The notes below the pieces were generated by a model that worked only from the letters and a program-made list of their open reading frames with translations, was not told the DNA's origin and searched no databases. Shown piece after piece: positions 16,989 through 24,837 of a stretch of DNA of 64,000 nucleotides (position 1 is its first letter; each line of letters begins with the position of its first letter). Source of the DNA: Taishania sp037189645 (lineage in GTDB: Bacteria > Bacteroidota > Bacteroidia > Flavobacteriales_D > Crocinitomicaceae); the NCBI GenBank assembly GCA_037189645.1, contig JBBCIY010000004.1, forward strand, positions 310,001 to 374,000, given 5' to 3'. The position numbers were made by a program, and so were the translations under genes.

Positions 16989-17293
16989 GATACAGATATT
17001 AAAAAAGTTATTACAGATAGATAAGAAATACACTTGGATCGCGAATGTAGAAAATGCTCCCCTTTTGGAGGAAGGATATACAGATGTTCTTGGTTGCCAA
17101 GGATCTGTATGTGCTTCGTTATGAACATTATTTTTTCATTTCTACACAGTCATTTTTCTGATGTGGTTTCAGCAAAAAAACTTGCTTCAAGGACAACACA
17201 AAAGAAATTTCATGACAAAGCTACGGCAATTTTTTCTACGCAACATTAATAAATTGTTAACAGTAATTGAATGTTTTTCAACGAGGAGCGTTT
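16989..17293. other. Intergenic region with an imperfect hairpin
   Basis: 305 bp between two leftward genes with no credible coding frame. At 17078-17110 an imperfect inverted repeat pairs ATACAGAT+CTTGG with CCAAG+ATCTGTAT around a 3-nt loop; a TACATTCG sequence (17049-17042, minus), one base off the -7 consensus, may serve the LTD gene. Nothing else is recognised. Confidence 0.4.
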
Positions 17294-18328
17294 TTAATCC
17301 TGCTTCGATTGTTTTTTCTTGTTGGATCCTTGCCAGTTATGAAAATTCACGACATTTTGAACGGATTCTTCCAGGGTGTAAAAAGAAAGGTTGAGCTCAC
17401 GGACGATCTTTTCATTGGAATAGGTCATTTCCGAATAGGCTGTCCTGGCACTTTCGAGGGTAATGGAAGGATTGGAACCGGTAAGCTTTGAGATCATTTC
17501 ATTGGATTTCCCGATTAAAACAGCCAGCCACCTTGGAGGACATATAGAAGGGCTTTTGGTGCCCAGCTTCTGTGCAATGATATCCAGCATTTCTTTGAAG
17601 GATCTGTTCTCCCCGATGCAGAGGTATCGCTGCCCTGAAACAGTACTTTCCATCAGCTTTACGAATGCGTCCGTTACATCGCGGGCATCCACAACAGCGT
17701 TTTTCCCCGGAGAATAGAATTTTAATCCCCTCTTTACAGACCGGAAAATGGTCAGTGAGCTTTCATCGAAATCTCCGGCTCCGAATATCACGCACGGGTT
17801 CAGGATAATGATATCCAGCCCTTCTTCCGCTCCTCTCCAGACCTCCCGTTCAGAGTTGTATTTACTCACGGCATATCCGGTGGTTTTCTCCGTAAATGTC
17901 CACCGGGTATTTTCTGTTACCACGCTTCCTTCCAACCCGCCGATAGCGGCCGTTGAGCTTACATGACCGAGTTTTTTAACACCGTATTTCAGGGAGTAAT
18001 TGACAACATTGGCAGTACCTTGCCTGTTTACTTTGATCAGCTTCCTGAAATCTTTTTTCCTGAAAGAAACGAAGGCGGCACAGTGGTAAACCGTATCAAC
18101 ATTCCTGAATGCGTCTTCCAGGCTTACCAGGTCCAGCACATCTCCTTTGACCCATTCAATGGAATCGAAGTTGTGAGGTGTTCCCCCGGAATAATAATCA
18201 AACAATCGCCTGACTTTATTCTTTTTGGATTCGCTCCGGTACAGGGATCGGACAGGACGCCCGGTCTTCATCAACTCAAAAAGTAAATGACCGCCTAGAA
18301 GCCCCGTACCGCCTGTGACCAAAATCAT
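17294..18328 (-). CDS. NAD(P)-dependent epimerase/dehydratase (extended SDR)
   Basis: 344-aa extended short-chain dehydrogenase. Nucleotide-binding GGTGLLGGHL at residues 6-15, the Asp of VKGDVLDL, HCAAFVSF, catalytic Ser in HVSSTAAIG and Tyr/Lys in GYAVSKYNSE. The overall pattern resembles dihydroflavonol-4-reductase-like proteins, which act on varied sugars, sterols or polyketides; the substrate cannot be inferred. A minus-strand TATTTTTG box ends 4 nt before its ATG. It is a single-gene unit. Confidence 0.85.
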   Translation of the reverse strand: MILVTGGTGLLGGHLLFELMKTGRPVRSLYRSESKKNKVRRLFDYYSGGTPHNFDSIEWVKGDVLDLVSLEDAFRNVDTVYHCAAFVSFRKKDFRKLIKVNRQGTANVVNYSLKYGVKKLGHVSSTAAIGGLEGSVVTENTRWTFTEKTTGYAVSKYNSEREVWRGAEEGLDIIILNPCVIFGAGDFDESSLTIFRSVKRGLKFYSPGKNAVVDARDVTDAFVKLMESTVSGQRYLCIGENRSFKEMLDIIAQKLGTKSPSICPPRWLAVLIGKSNEMISKLTGSNPSITLESARTAYSEMTYSNEKIVRELNLSFYTLEESVQNVVNFHNWQGSNKKKQSKQD

Positions 18329-18332
18329 AGGG

Positions 18333-18340
18333 CAAAAATA
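18333..18340 (-). promoter_or_regulatory. -7 box abutting the SDR start
   Basis: Minus-strand TATTTTTG-CCCT-ATG: a perfect -7 box with a 4-nt gap to the start codon, predicting a leaderless transcript. Confidence 0.5.
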
Positions 18341-18426
18341 CGAGCAATTATCTATAAAATGCGCTAATGGAACACTTAAATATTCAAAAAGCGGAAGAAT
18401 TACCTTGCTTGCTCTAAAAGCGGCAA

Positions 18427-19650
18427 TTATTCATTGATCAGCTGTTCGATCAGCCGGTCGGTTTTTTCTTTGTAATTCAGGTAGTATTTTCCCGTTCCGG
18501 GCCCGGAAAACCCGGTGTGGATCCTTACAACTTTTCCGCTTCTGTCGAAGAACATGGTAGTTGGAAAGGAAGTAAAGTCAGAAAGGAAATTGAAATCTTC
18601 TTTTGCGCTTGATTTCCTGGCAGAGCCACCCACCAGGATCTTGTGATCCAGGTCAAACCGTTGTTTATATGCTGATAAATGCCGGGCGAATTCCTGTTCA
18701 TTTTCACCGAGCTCGTAACCGACTGTTATGATTTCTAACCCTTTGGCGTGGTAGTTGTCGTAAAGCTCCTTGAAATAAACTGTTTCATCCATACAGTTGG
18801 CACACCATGATCCCAGTATCTGTATGATCACTACCTTGTTCTTATAAGCTTCGTTGGGAAAAGTGAAGGGCCTTCCTTCCAGATCATTGAACGTGATGGA
18901 GAAATCATAAGGATCGCCTGAAAACAATGTCAGCGAGTCCGGGTTCCGTAGCTCAAAGTGCTCATCCCGTTCGGCATTCCAGGTCGTTCGATAGTGCGTT
19001 CCGCTGATGAATTCACCGGTAATTTTTTCATCGGCTGATTTCGTCCCTTTGAATAAATAGGCATGGCTTCCGTCGAATCCCGATAAAAACAGGGATTCAG
19101 CATCGACATTCCCGGAAAGATAGCGGAAATCGCCGGTTTCGGTTAAGAAGGTTCCTGTAACTTGGTTGCCTTTTTGCTCAAATACGCCGATTGCGTTGTA
19201 GGGCTTGTTATCCGGTGAGAAAACGGTTTTCCATTTTCCGGAAAAATCACTTGCGGCATCTGGGGCAGAAACAGGGAAAATACTGGTGCTGTCTGGCTGT
19301 GCTGAGAACGGGATGGAGTAATCCGTTTTCAGGTAGTTGATCCACCTCCCCTTGATGAAGCTGTTATGCTTTATTTCGAAGACCAGTTCCGAATTGAAGT
19401 TGGAGAAAAAGAGGTGAATGCTGTCACCCTGGAGGTACGGTTGTTTCATCGGAACCCGCTCTTCTCCGTTTAAAATCGTGAAAACGTATTGTTTTTTCTC
19501 TTTTCTCAGTTCCATTTCAAAGTAGAGTGTGTCCGCTTCGTTTAGTTCCAGGCAACCGATCCATCTTCCTGTCTTTAATTGATGCCTTAATTGGGAGTTT
19601 GTTTGAAAACCTATAAAAAGTGTGATAAAAATTGTGAAGAGAAGTTTCAT
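18427..19650 (-). CDS. TlpA/AhpC-family thioredoxin-like protein
   Basis: 407 aa with an N-terminal signal sequence (FTIFITLFIGFQTNSQ). The N-terminal two thirds is a lipocalin-like or DUF-type beta-rich region of unknown role (residues about 25-245). The C-terminal TlpA-like thioredoxin domain (about 255-405) carries the redox motif WCANC in QILGSWCANCMDET and the cis-Pro region TSFPTTMFFD. It probably reduces or isomerises disulfides in the periplasm. It stands alone, divergent from the sigma factor gene. Confidence 0.82.
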   Translation of the reverse strand: MKLLFTIFITLFIGFQTNSQLRHQLKTGRWIGCLELNEADTLYFEMELRKEKKQYVFTILNGEERVPMKQPYLQGDSIHLFFSNFNSELVFEIKHNSFIKGRWINYLKTDYSIPFSAQPDSTSIFPVSAPDAASDFSGKWKTVFSPDNKPYNAIGVFEQKGNQVTGTFLTETGDFRYLSGNVDAESLFLSGFDGSHAYLFKGTKSADEKITGEFISGTHYRTTWNAERDEHFELRNPDSLTLFSGDPYDFSITFNDLEGRPFTFPNEAYKNKVVIIQILGSWCANCMDETVYFKELYDNYHAKGLEIITVGYELGENEQEFARHLSAYKQRFDLDHKILVGGSARKSSAKEDFNFLSDFTSFPTTMFFDRSGKVVRIHTGFSGPGTGKYYLNYKEKTDRLIEQLINE

Positions 19651-19784
19651 TTATTTATTTTGATGGGCTAAATTAATTATTTTGCAGATTTCCGGGCAAG
19701 ATGTAGTAATAAGAATTTTTAAAGAGTTAAATTTTGGACATTATGCAACCATTTTTAAGCGAAAATAGTCTATAACAAAGTTGG

Positions 19785-20321
19785 ATGATGGATGAGCAAG
19801 CGTTAATAAAAGATTGTTTAAAGGGAAACCCCATTGCTCAACGGAAGTTGTTTGAAAAATTTGCGCCTAAAATGATGTCTGTCTGTCTGCGCTATATGAG
19901 AGATGCGCAGGAAGCGGAAGATGTGCTGCAGGATGGATTCATCAAAGTGTTCCAGAAGCTGAATGCCTACGAAAACACGGGTTCGCTTGAAGGATGGATC
20001 CGCAGGATCATGGTAAATACTGCGCTCGATCAGATCCGGCGAAACTCCAAGTTTGGATATACGGAGGACGTTATGGAAGTAGGATATAAGATCGAGAACA
20101 ATGATTTTGCGGTTGAAGGATTAATGGCGCAGGATTTGATGAAGCTGATCAATCAGCTGCCTGAAGGATATAAAGTGGTGTTCAATATGTTCGCCATTGA
20201 AGGATATTCGCACAAAGAGATTGCAGATATGCTGGGGATAACGGAAAGTACCTCCAAATCGCAGTACTCGAGGGCAAGGGCGTATTTGAGAGAAAAATTA
20301 GAAAAACTGGAAATTGAGTAA
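19785..20321 (+). CDS. ECF RNA polymerase sigma factor
   Basis: 178-aa sigma-70 family ECF factor. Region 2 (about 15-85: LFEKFAPKMMSVCLRYMRDA, EAEDVLQDGFIKVF, WIRRIMVNTALDQIRR) binds core and the -10 element; region 4 (about 120-170: LPEGYKVVFNMFAIEGYSHKE, then IADMLGITESTSKSQYSRAR) has the helix-turn-helix. Two adjacent ATG codons (19785 and 19788) could start it. The next gene begins at a TTG overlapping its stop by 8 nt, so the two proteins are translationally coupled, as expected for a sigma/anti-sigma pair. Confidence 0.92.
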   Translation: MMDEQALIKDCLKGNPIAQRKLFEKFAPKMMSVCLRYMRDAQEAEDVLQDGFIKVFQKLNAYENTGSLEGWIRRIMVNTALDQIRRNSKFGYTEDVMEVGYKIENNDFAVEGLMAQDLMKLINQLPEGYKVVFNMFAIEGYSHKEIADMLGITESTSKSQYSRARAYLREKLEKLEIE

Positions 20322-21255
20322 AGAAGATAAAATAAAGGAATTGTTTGCGGAAAAGCTGGGAGCGCACGAAGCTCCGGTAAATCCTGAATTGTGGAATGCC
20401 ATTGCTTCACAAATCGGGACTGCCGCAACGGTAACTTCTACCGGGCTATCGGTCGTTGCAAAAGCCATTATTGGTATTTCCGCTGCGAGTGTAATAGCGG
20501 TAGGGACATACTTCTTGACACGAAATACGGAGGAGCAGCCGAACCAGCATAAAACCCAGCTGGTTGCTGAAGATGAGGTAAAAGGGGAAGAATACGAAGA
20601 TGCCAACACCGAAGATGCCAACACCGAAGAAGCGAAAACAGGGGAGGAAGAACGTATTTCATCTCCGGCAGATGCCACAACCACTTTTAACGGGGAAACA
20701 CCAGACCGGGAGAACCCGGAAAATGCAGGAACTATTGAAAATGTTGAACCTCTGAGAGGTAATGAAGGAAAACCGGAAGGAGCAGTAAGATCAAATCCTC
20801 AAACGATTGTTCCGCCTTTCACGGCTGAACCTACTCCTAACCTGGTTGGCGAAAGGACTGTTAACTCTTCTCCTGCGCAGGTAAACAGCGGAGCGGTTAA
20901 AAAAGGAGAAACGGCTGAGAGCAGGAAAGAGGAACGAACGGATAAAGCAGAACCTGTATTTGAAGAAGTACAGCCATCTTTTGAAATCACTAAATTGCCG
21001 AATGTCTATGTGCTGAATGCAAGCGGGTATTTTTCCATCGGCTACAAAGGAGAATACAATGACTTCCAGTTTACGATCATGGACAGCAGGAACAACCTTG
21101 TTTTCAGCAGCAATCAGCCGGATTTTGAATGGAGGGGAACAGATATGTCCGGGAACCAGGTCGAACCGGGGAAATACATCTATATCGTTACTGCTAAAGA
21201 TAAGGACGGCAGGCCGGTGAATAAATACAGCACGTTGACGGTGATCAACCAATAA
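20314..21255 (+). CDS. Putative membrane anti-sigma factor with gliding/T9SS-like Ig domain
   Basis: 313 aa. Residues 1-45 (KIKELFAEKLGAHEAPVNPELW) resemble the short cytoplasmic segment of Bacteroidota anti-sigma proteins. A single membrane helix follows (about 46-68, KAIIGISAASVIAVGTYFL), then about 165 acidic, low-complexity residues containing a tandem repeat, then a C-terminal Ig-like domain (about 238-313) with FTIMDSRNNLVFSS, WRGTDMSGNQVEPGKYIYIV and STLTVINQ. That last domain closely resembles the gliding-motility/T9SS type B C-terminal module. Start codon is TTG, overlapping the sigma gene stop. The anti-sigma role is inferred from position and the N-terminal segment. Confidence 0.7.
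   Translation: MSKEDKIKELFAEKLGAHEAPVNPELWNAIASQIGTAATVTSTGLSVVAKAIIGISAASVIAVGTYFLTRNTEEQPNQHKTQLVAEDEVKGEEYEDANTEDANTEEAKTGEEERISSPADATTTFNGETPDRENPENAGTIENVEPLRGNEGKPEGAVRSNPQTIVPPFTAEPTPNLVGERTVNSSPAQVNSGAVKKGETAESRKEERTDKAEPVFEEVQPSFEITKLPNVYVLNASGYFSIGYKGEYNDFQFTIMDSRNNLVFSSNQPDFEWRGTDMSGNQVEPGKYIYIVTAKDKDGRPVNKYSTLTVINQ
20596..20625 (+). repeat. 15-bp tandem repeat in the anti-sigma linker
   Basis: GAAGATGCCAACACC occurs twice head to tail (20596-20610, 20611-20625) and a third copy begins (GAAGA). It encodes EDANT repeats inside the acidic periplasmic linker, a site where slippage could change linker length. Confidence 0.85.
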
Positions 21256-21291
21256 ATAATTGTTTTGATTGTCTGAATTTTTTACCACTTG

Positions 21292-22023
21292 TTAAAATTC
21301 AATCTTCCAGAGGTACAATCCTTGGGGCGGTGCTGAACCGGCACAACGGCTTCTGTCAAGTGATCGGAAAATGTCTTCAAATTCTTTTACAGAGATTTTT
21401 CCTGTACCGACCTCGAACAGCGTTCCGACGGTAGCACGGACCATGTTTCTCAAAAAACGGTTTGCCGAATATTCAAACAGATACCCGTCGTCTGTTTTGA
21501 CCCACCCGGCATTAAATACTTCGCAGATATGGGTTTTCACATCGGTGTTCGTCTTGGAAAAAGTCGTAAAATCATGGGAGCCCACCAAGCATTTTGCCGC
21601 CTCGTTCATTTTCCCGATATCCAGCTCCAATGGAAAATAAGTGGAGTAATTGTGCCTGAACGGATCTTTCTCCGAATGTACAAAATAACGGTATGTCCGC
21701 TTTACTGCACTGAACCTGGCATGCAGATCGCCCGGCACTTCCCAGATCCGTTTTACCGCGATCGAGCTGGGAAGCATCTTGTTCATTTTGTAGCGCAGCT
21801 GCTCTTCGGACTGGATCTCAGACAAGTCAGCATGAAACACATAGCTATGAGCGTGCACGCCTGTATCGGTGCGCCCGCAGCCTACAATGGGAACGGGTTG
21901 CTGTGAATTGAGCTTTGTTAATGCTTCTTCGATGGTTTGCTGCACGGAAACCTGGCCGGGCTGTACCTGCCAGCCAAAATAGGCGCCGCCATCGTAGGAA
22001 ATTTCGAAAAAATAACGTTTCAC
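21292..22023 (-). CDS. truA: tRNA pseudouridine(38-40) synthase TruA
   Basis: Forms pseudouridine at positions 38-40 of the tRNA anticodon arm. 243 aa, normal length. The catalytic Asp lies in GCGRTDTGVHA (about res. 48-58); RFSAVKRTYRYF and the C-terminal NRFLRNMVRATVGTL and FRSLDRSRCAGSAPPQGLYL are TruA signatures. The start is a GTG at 22023 immediately after the stop of the upstream TPR/PD40 gene, so translation is probably coupled. Confidence 0.93.
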   Translation of the reverse strand: MKRYFFEISYDGGAYFGWQVQPGQVSVQQTIEEALTKLNSQQPVPIVGCGRTDTGVHAHSYVFHADLSEIQSEEQLRYKMNKMLPSSIAVKRIWEVPGDLHARFSAVKRTYRYFVHSEKDPFRHNYSTYFPLELDIGKMNEAAKCLVGSHDFTTFSKTNTDVKTHICEVFNAGWVKTDDGYLFEYSANRFLRNMVRATVGTLFEVGTGKISVKEFEDIFRSLDRSRCAGSAPPQGLYLWKIEF

Positions 22024-23412
22024 TTACTTTTCAAGACCGCTGAGCACGTCTTCCAATTTGATGTTGAATTCGTAAATATCCAGGCTGGCCTTATCTTCTA
22101 CAACTTCCATTCCGTTGATGTACGCCTTCCCGATAGAATTATAGATTTTAAAGCCGAAGTCGTCGTTTACGGTGTTGATTGCCGGTCCGAGATTCTTCAC
22201 TTCTCCCCAGGAGCTTCCCATTCTTTCAACAACATATACGTCGTACCCTCCCATTGAGTTGGTATGTCCGTTGGAACTGAAGAACAGATAACGCCCGTCC
22301 GGTGTAATGAAAGGCGTGGTTTCCCTGCCTTTGGAATTGATCTCGTTCGGCAGTGCCTGAGGCTTGCTCCATGAGCTGCCTTGCTTGTAAGCTACGTAAA
22401 TATCGCTCATCTTGTTTTGCCCGTTTCTTTCAGAAACAAAATACATGGTCTGGCCATCTGCTGTAAGGGTCGCATTTCCGTCGTAATAGGAAGAATTGAC
22501 ACCTTTTACCAGCTTAGGCACGGACCACTGGTTCTGATTGGTCCATTTTACTTCCGCAATGTCTGAACTTTTTGTAACAAGCTTAGCGTCATCGACTGCC
22601 GTATTATTTAGCGTGATATATGCCAGTAAGCCATCTTCCGAGATGTGTGATACGGATTCAAATCCTTTTCCGTTTAACCTTCCCAGGCGGTTTGTAATGC
22701 TGTCCCAGCGGTTTGCTTCGCTGTCCCATTTAGCGCTGTAAATGTCTTCAAAGAATTGCTGGTCGGATGGATTTTGCCCTCCCCCGGTTGTGTTGCTTCT
22801 CCTGGAAGTGAAATACATTGATTTTCCACCGTTGTAGATTACCGGAGAGTAATCATTGTAACCGGAATTGACGTTCCCTTCAATGTGGACCCGTTTGTTC
22901 TCAATTCCTTTTTCCATTAGCTGCCTGGCGTATTTTGCCTGCTCCAGTCGCAGGGGCATTTTTAATTCGGAAGAACGGTTTTTGGAAAGGTGCTGGATCC
23001 CTAATTCATAGTTGATGATCGCAGAATCCAGGATGCCGAGACGGTGATAGGATTCACCCAGTATTTCGTAAACTTCTTTATCTACTTCGTTGTTGTTCAG
23101 TAAAACCGCGTCTTTCGCATATTTTAATGCATATCCGTAGTTGTATTGCTCATAATGGCACCTGCCGATCCAGAATGCAGCCTTCCATGATGTAACATCT
23201 TTTTTTGCCGCGTCACGGAATTTATTCAGCGCGTCACGAACCCTTCCTTCCGCAAATAGTTTTTTCCCGTCTTCGATCAGGTATGCTGCTGCTGCTTTTT
23301 CCGCGATTGTTGAAGTTGAATCCGGGGGAGCGGCATGGCCGTTTCCGGTTTCAGCGAAGGAGAAAGACCCTGCGAGTAGTAAGATTGTTCCGATAATGTA
23401 GTTTTTAATCAT
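22024..23412 (-). CDS. TPR/PD40 (WD40-like) repeat protein
   Basis: 462 aa from ATG 23412; ten upstream in-frame codons lack signal-peptide character. After the signal peptide (ending SFSFAE) come three or four TPR-like repeats (about 35-165), then PD40/WD40-like beta-propeller blades (about 180-430: NDYSPVIYNGGKSMYFTSRR, TLTADGQTMYFVSERNG, TPFITPDGRYLFFSSNGH). This is the front half of the PorE-type architecture (TPR, PD40, CRD, OmpA), but the CRD and the peptidoglycan-binding OmpA domain are missing. It lies directly upstream of truA. Confidence 0.75.
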   Translation of the reverse strand: MIKNYIIGTILLLAGSFSFAETGNGHAAPPDSTSTIAEKAAAAYLIEDGKKLFAEGRVRDALNKFRDAAKKDVTSWKAAFWIGRCHYEQYNYGYALKYAKDAVLLNNNEVDKEVYEILGESYHRLGILDSAIINYELGIQHLSKNRSSELKMPLRLEQAKYARQLMEKGIENKRVHIEGNVNSGYNDYSPVIYNGGKSMYFTSRRSNTTGGGQNPSDQQFFEDIYSAKWDSEANRWDSITNRLGRLNGKGFESVSHISEDGLLAYITLNNTAVDDAKLVTKSSDIAEVKWTNQNQWSVPKLVKGVNSSYYDGNATLTADGQTMYFVSERNGQNKMSDIYVAYKQGSSWSKPQALPNEINSKGRETTPFITPDGRYLFFSSNGHTNSMGGYDVYVVERMGSSWGEVKNLGPAINTVNDDFGFKIYNSIGKAYINGMEVVEDKASLDIYEFNIKLEDVLSGLEK

Positions 23413-23460
23413 GTCAGGCAATTTTAGTTTACAAAAAAACAAAATTTTGTTGAATATGCG

Positions 23461-24318
23461 TTATTCTGTTGATTCTTCCAAATTTTCTTCCGAAAATTCT
23501 TTTAATTCTTCTGTCTTAAGATCTTCCATTGCGATGGAGGCGCTGACAATGGCGAGAATCGGTGCGACAGAAGCACAGATCCACAACAGGAGGTGAGCAA
23601 AGACCTCCATAAAATCCCGGAATGCAAGCTTTCCAGGTTCGGAAATGGAGAACAGCTTGGTCAGGTCAACAGGAACCAGGATCAATAAGGAATAGATCAT
23701 ACCGATCCCCATTGCCAGTCCCCGGTGTGATCTTACGTAAACGATGCTGGCCCGTTCGTTCATCTTCCGTCGTTCGCAATCGTAATCGATAAAGCTGAAC
23801 CCGTAGTAGTAAAACCCGATGATGAATGTAATGTAGAACAAAGGAGATTGCCGTGGCTCGTTCCACCCGATATAGGCGATGATAAGGATGATGATAAAGA
23901 AAAAATATTCCCAGAGGATGTTGCGGATCGCCAGCCGGATTCCCCGTTTCATATCTTTCACGATCTGCTTGTAATCGATCGGGTATGTTTTTCCGGAGAT
24001 GATCTTTTCGCAACGCTGGCTTAAATGGGAGAGTACCGGAGATAAAACGATGACTACGACATATTTGGCGAATTTCATCAGCAGGATGGCGATCGAAATA
24101 TTGAAAACCACCTGTATGAAGTACCATACGATACCGTTCATATTGGACAGGTCTGCGTCAATTTCGCTTCTTAGAATGCGGTTTCCCACATAATAGATCA
24201 CCAGCATTAAAATCGCCGGGATGAAGAAGTACCAGTACAGCCGGTTCTCCCGGATAAAGCGAAACGCTTCCCAATACGATTTTAGCCCCAGCCAGAACTC
24301 ATTGAAAAACCGAACCAT
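23461..24318 (-). CDS. EI24-domain integral membrane protein
   Basis: 285 aa with about five or six hydrophobic helices (YWYFFIPAILMLVIYYVG, GIVWYFIQVVFNISIAILLM, FFFIIILIIAYIGW and others) in the EI24/CysZ-like arrangement, plus an acidic C-terminal tail. CysZ proteins transport sulfate in proteobacteria; Bacteroidota EI24 proteins are mostly uncharacterised, so transport is only possible. The start codon lies 4 nt after a perfect -7 box. Confidence 0.8.
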   Translation of the reverse strand: MVRFFNEFWLGLKSYWEAFRFIRENRLYWYFFIPAILMLVIYYVGNRILRSEIDADLSNMNGIVWYFIQVVFNISIAILLMKFAKYVVVIVLSPVLSHLSQRCEKIISGKTYPIDYKQIVKDMKRGIRLAIRNILWEYFFFIIILIIAYIGWNEPRQSPLFYITFIIGFYYYGFSFIDYDCERRKMNERASIVYVRSHRGLAMGIGMIYSLLILVPVDLTKLFSISEPGKLAFRDFMEVFAHLLLWICASVAPILAIVSASIAMEDLKTEELKEFSEENLEESTE

Positions 24319-24322
24319 GCTT

Positions 24323-24330
24323 CAAAAATA
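24323..24330 (-). promoter_or_regulatory. -7 box abutting the EI24 start
   Basis: Minus-strand TATTTTTG-AAGC-ATG: perfect box and a 4-nt gap, the same geometry as cmk, guaA, the SDR and the phosphoesterase. Confidence 0.5.
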
Positions 24331-24418
24331 GGAATACAAGCCGGATTTTTTATTTTTTGCGGAAAGAAAATTATCAATTATTCGGATCGGCGACAGCAGC
24401 AGTGCAACCGGATAAGGA

Positions 24419-24832
24419 TCAGTAAACGACAGACGATTCTTTTGTGATGTCATCGATTGTAACCTGATCCGCTTTTGAAGGTCTTCCCATCTGGCATTTC
24501 CCGTTAAAGGAAGCCCCTTCATCGATCTGGATCCTTGTGGTGGAAATATCTCCGTTGATCTTTGCTTTTTCACGCAGTACCAGTAGTCCTTCCACTGTAA
24601 TGTTTCCGTCTACAACACCTTCGATATCCGCATCAAGACAGCTCAGGTTTCCGTTGATTCTTCCGTTCTCACCGATTACAATTTTGGAGCTTGTCGATAC
24701 GTTTCCTTTGATTTCACCGTCTATTCTGAGATTGGAATCCGCAAATAAATCACCAATGACTTTCGAACCTTCAACCAAACGGTTCAGACGTTCAGGGCTT
24801 TCAAATATGGATTTTTCCTTGCGCTTCATCAT
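24419..24832 (-). CDS. Bactofilin (polymer-forming cytoskeletal protein)
   Basis: 137-aa bactofilin with a central right-handed beta-helix (about 20-110) made of hydrophobic six-residue repeats: IDGEIKGNVSTSSKIVIGE, GRINGNLSCLDADIEGVV, DGNITVEGLLVLREKAKING. Bactofilins self-assemble into membrane-associated filaments that scaffold cell shape or machines. It follows the T9SS lipoprotein PorW/SprE by only 5 nt and is surely in its operon, which hints at a cytoskeletal link with secretion or gliding; that link is inference. Confidence 0.93.
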   Translation of the reverse strand: MMKRKEKSIFESPERLNRLVEGSKVIGDLFADSNLRIDGEIKGNVSTSSKIVIGENGRINGNLSCLDADIEGVVDGNITVEGLLVLREKAKINGDISTTRIQIDEGASFNGKCQMGRPSKADQVTIDDITKESSVVY

Positions 24833-24837
24833 GATTG

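Noticed and set aside
21017..21255. The Ig-like C-terminus of the anti-sigma candidate read as a true T9SS sorting signal
   Set aside because: The protein has no signal peptide and has an internal membrane helix, so it should stay anchored; I treat the domain as a sensor-like homologue instead.
24322..24573. An 83-codon minus-strand frame overlapping the bactofilin 3' end, considered as an AtpZ-like gene often found next to bactofilin
   Set aside because: It is out of frame with the bactofilin for most of its length and lacks the two membrane helices of AtpZ.
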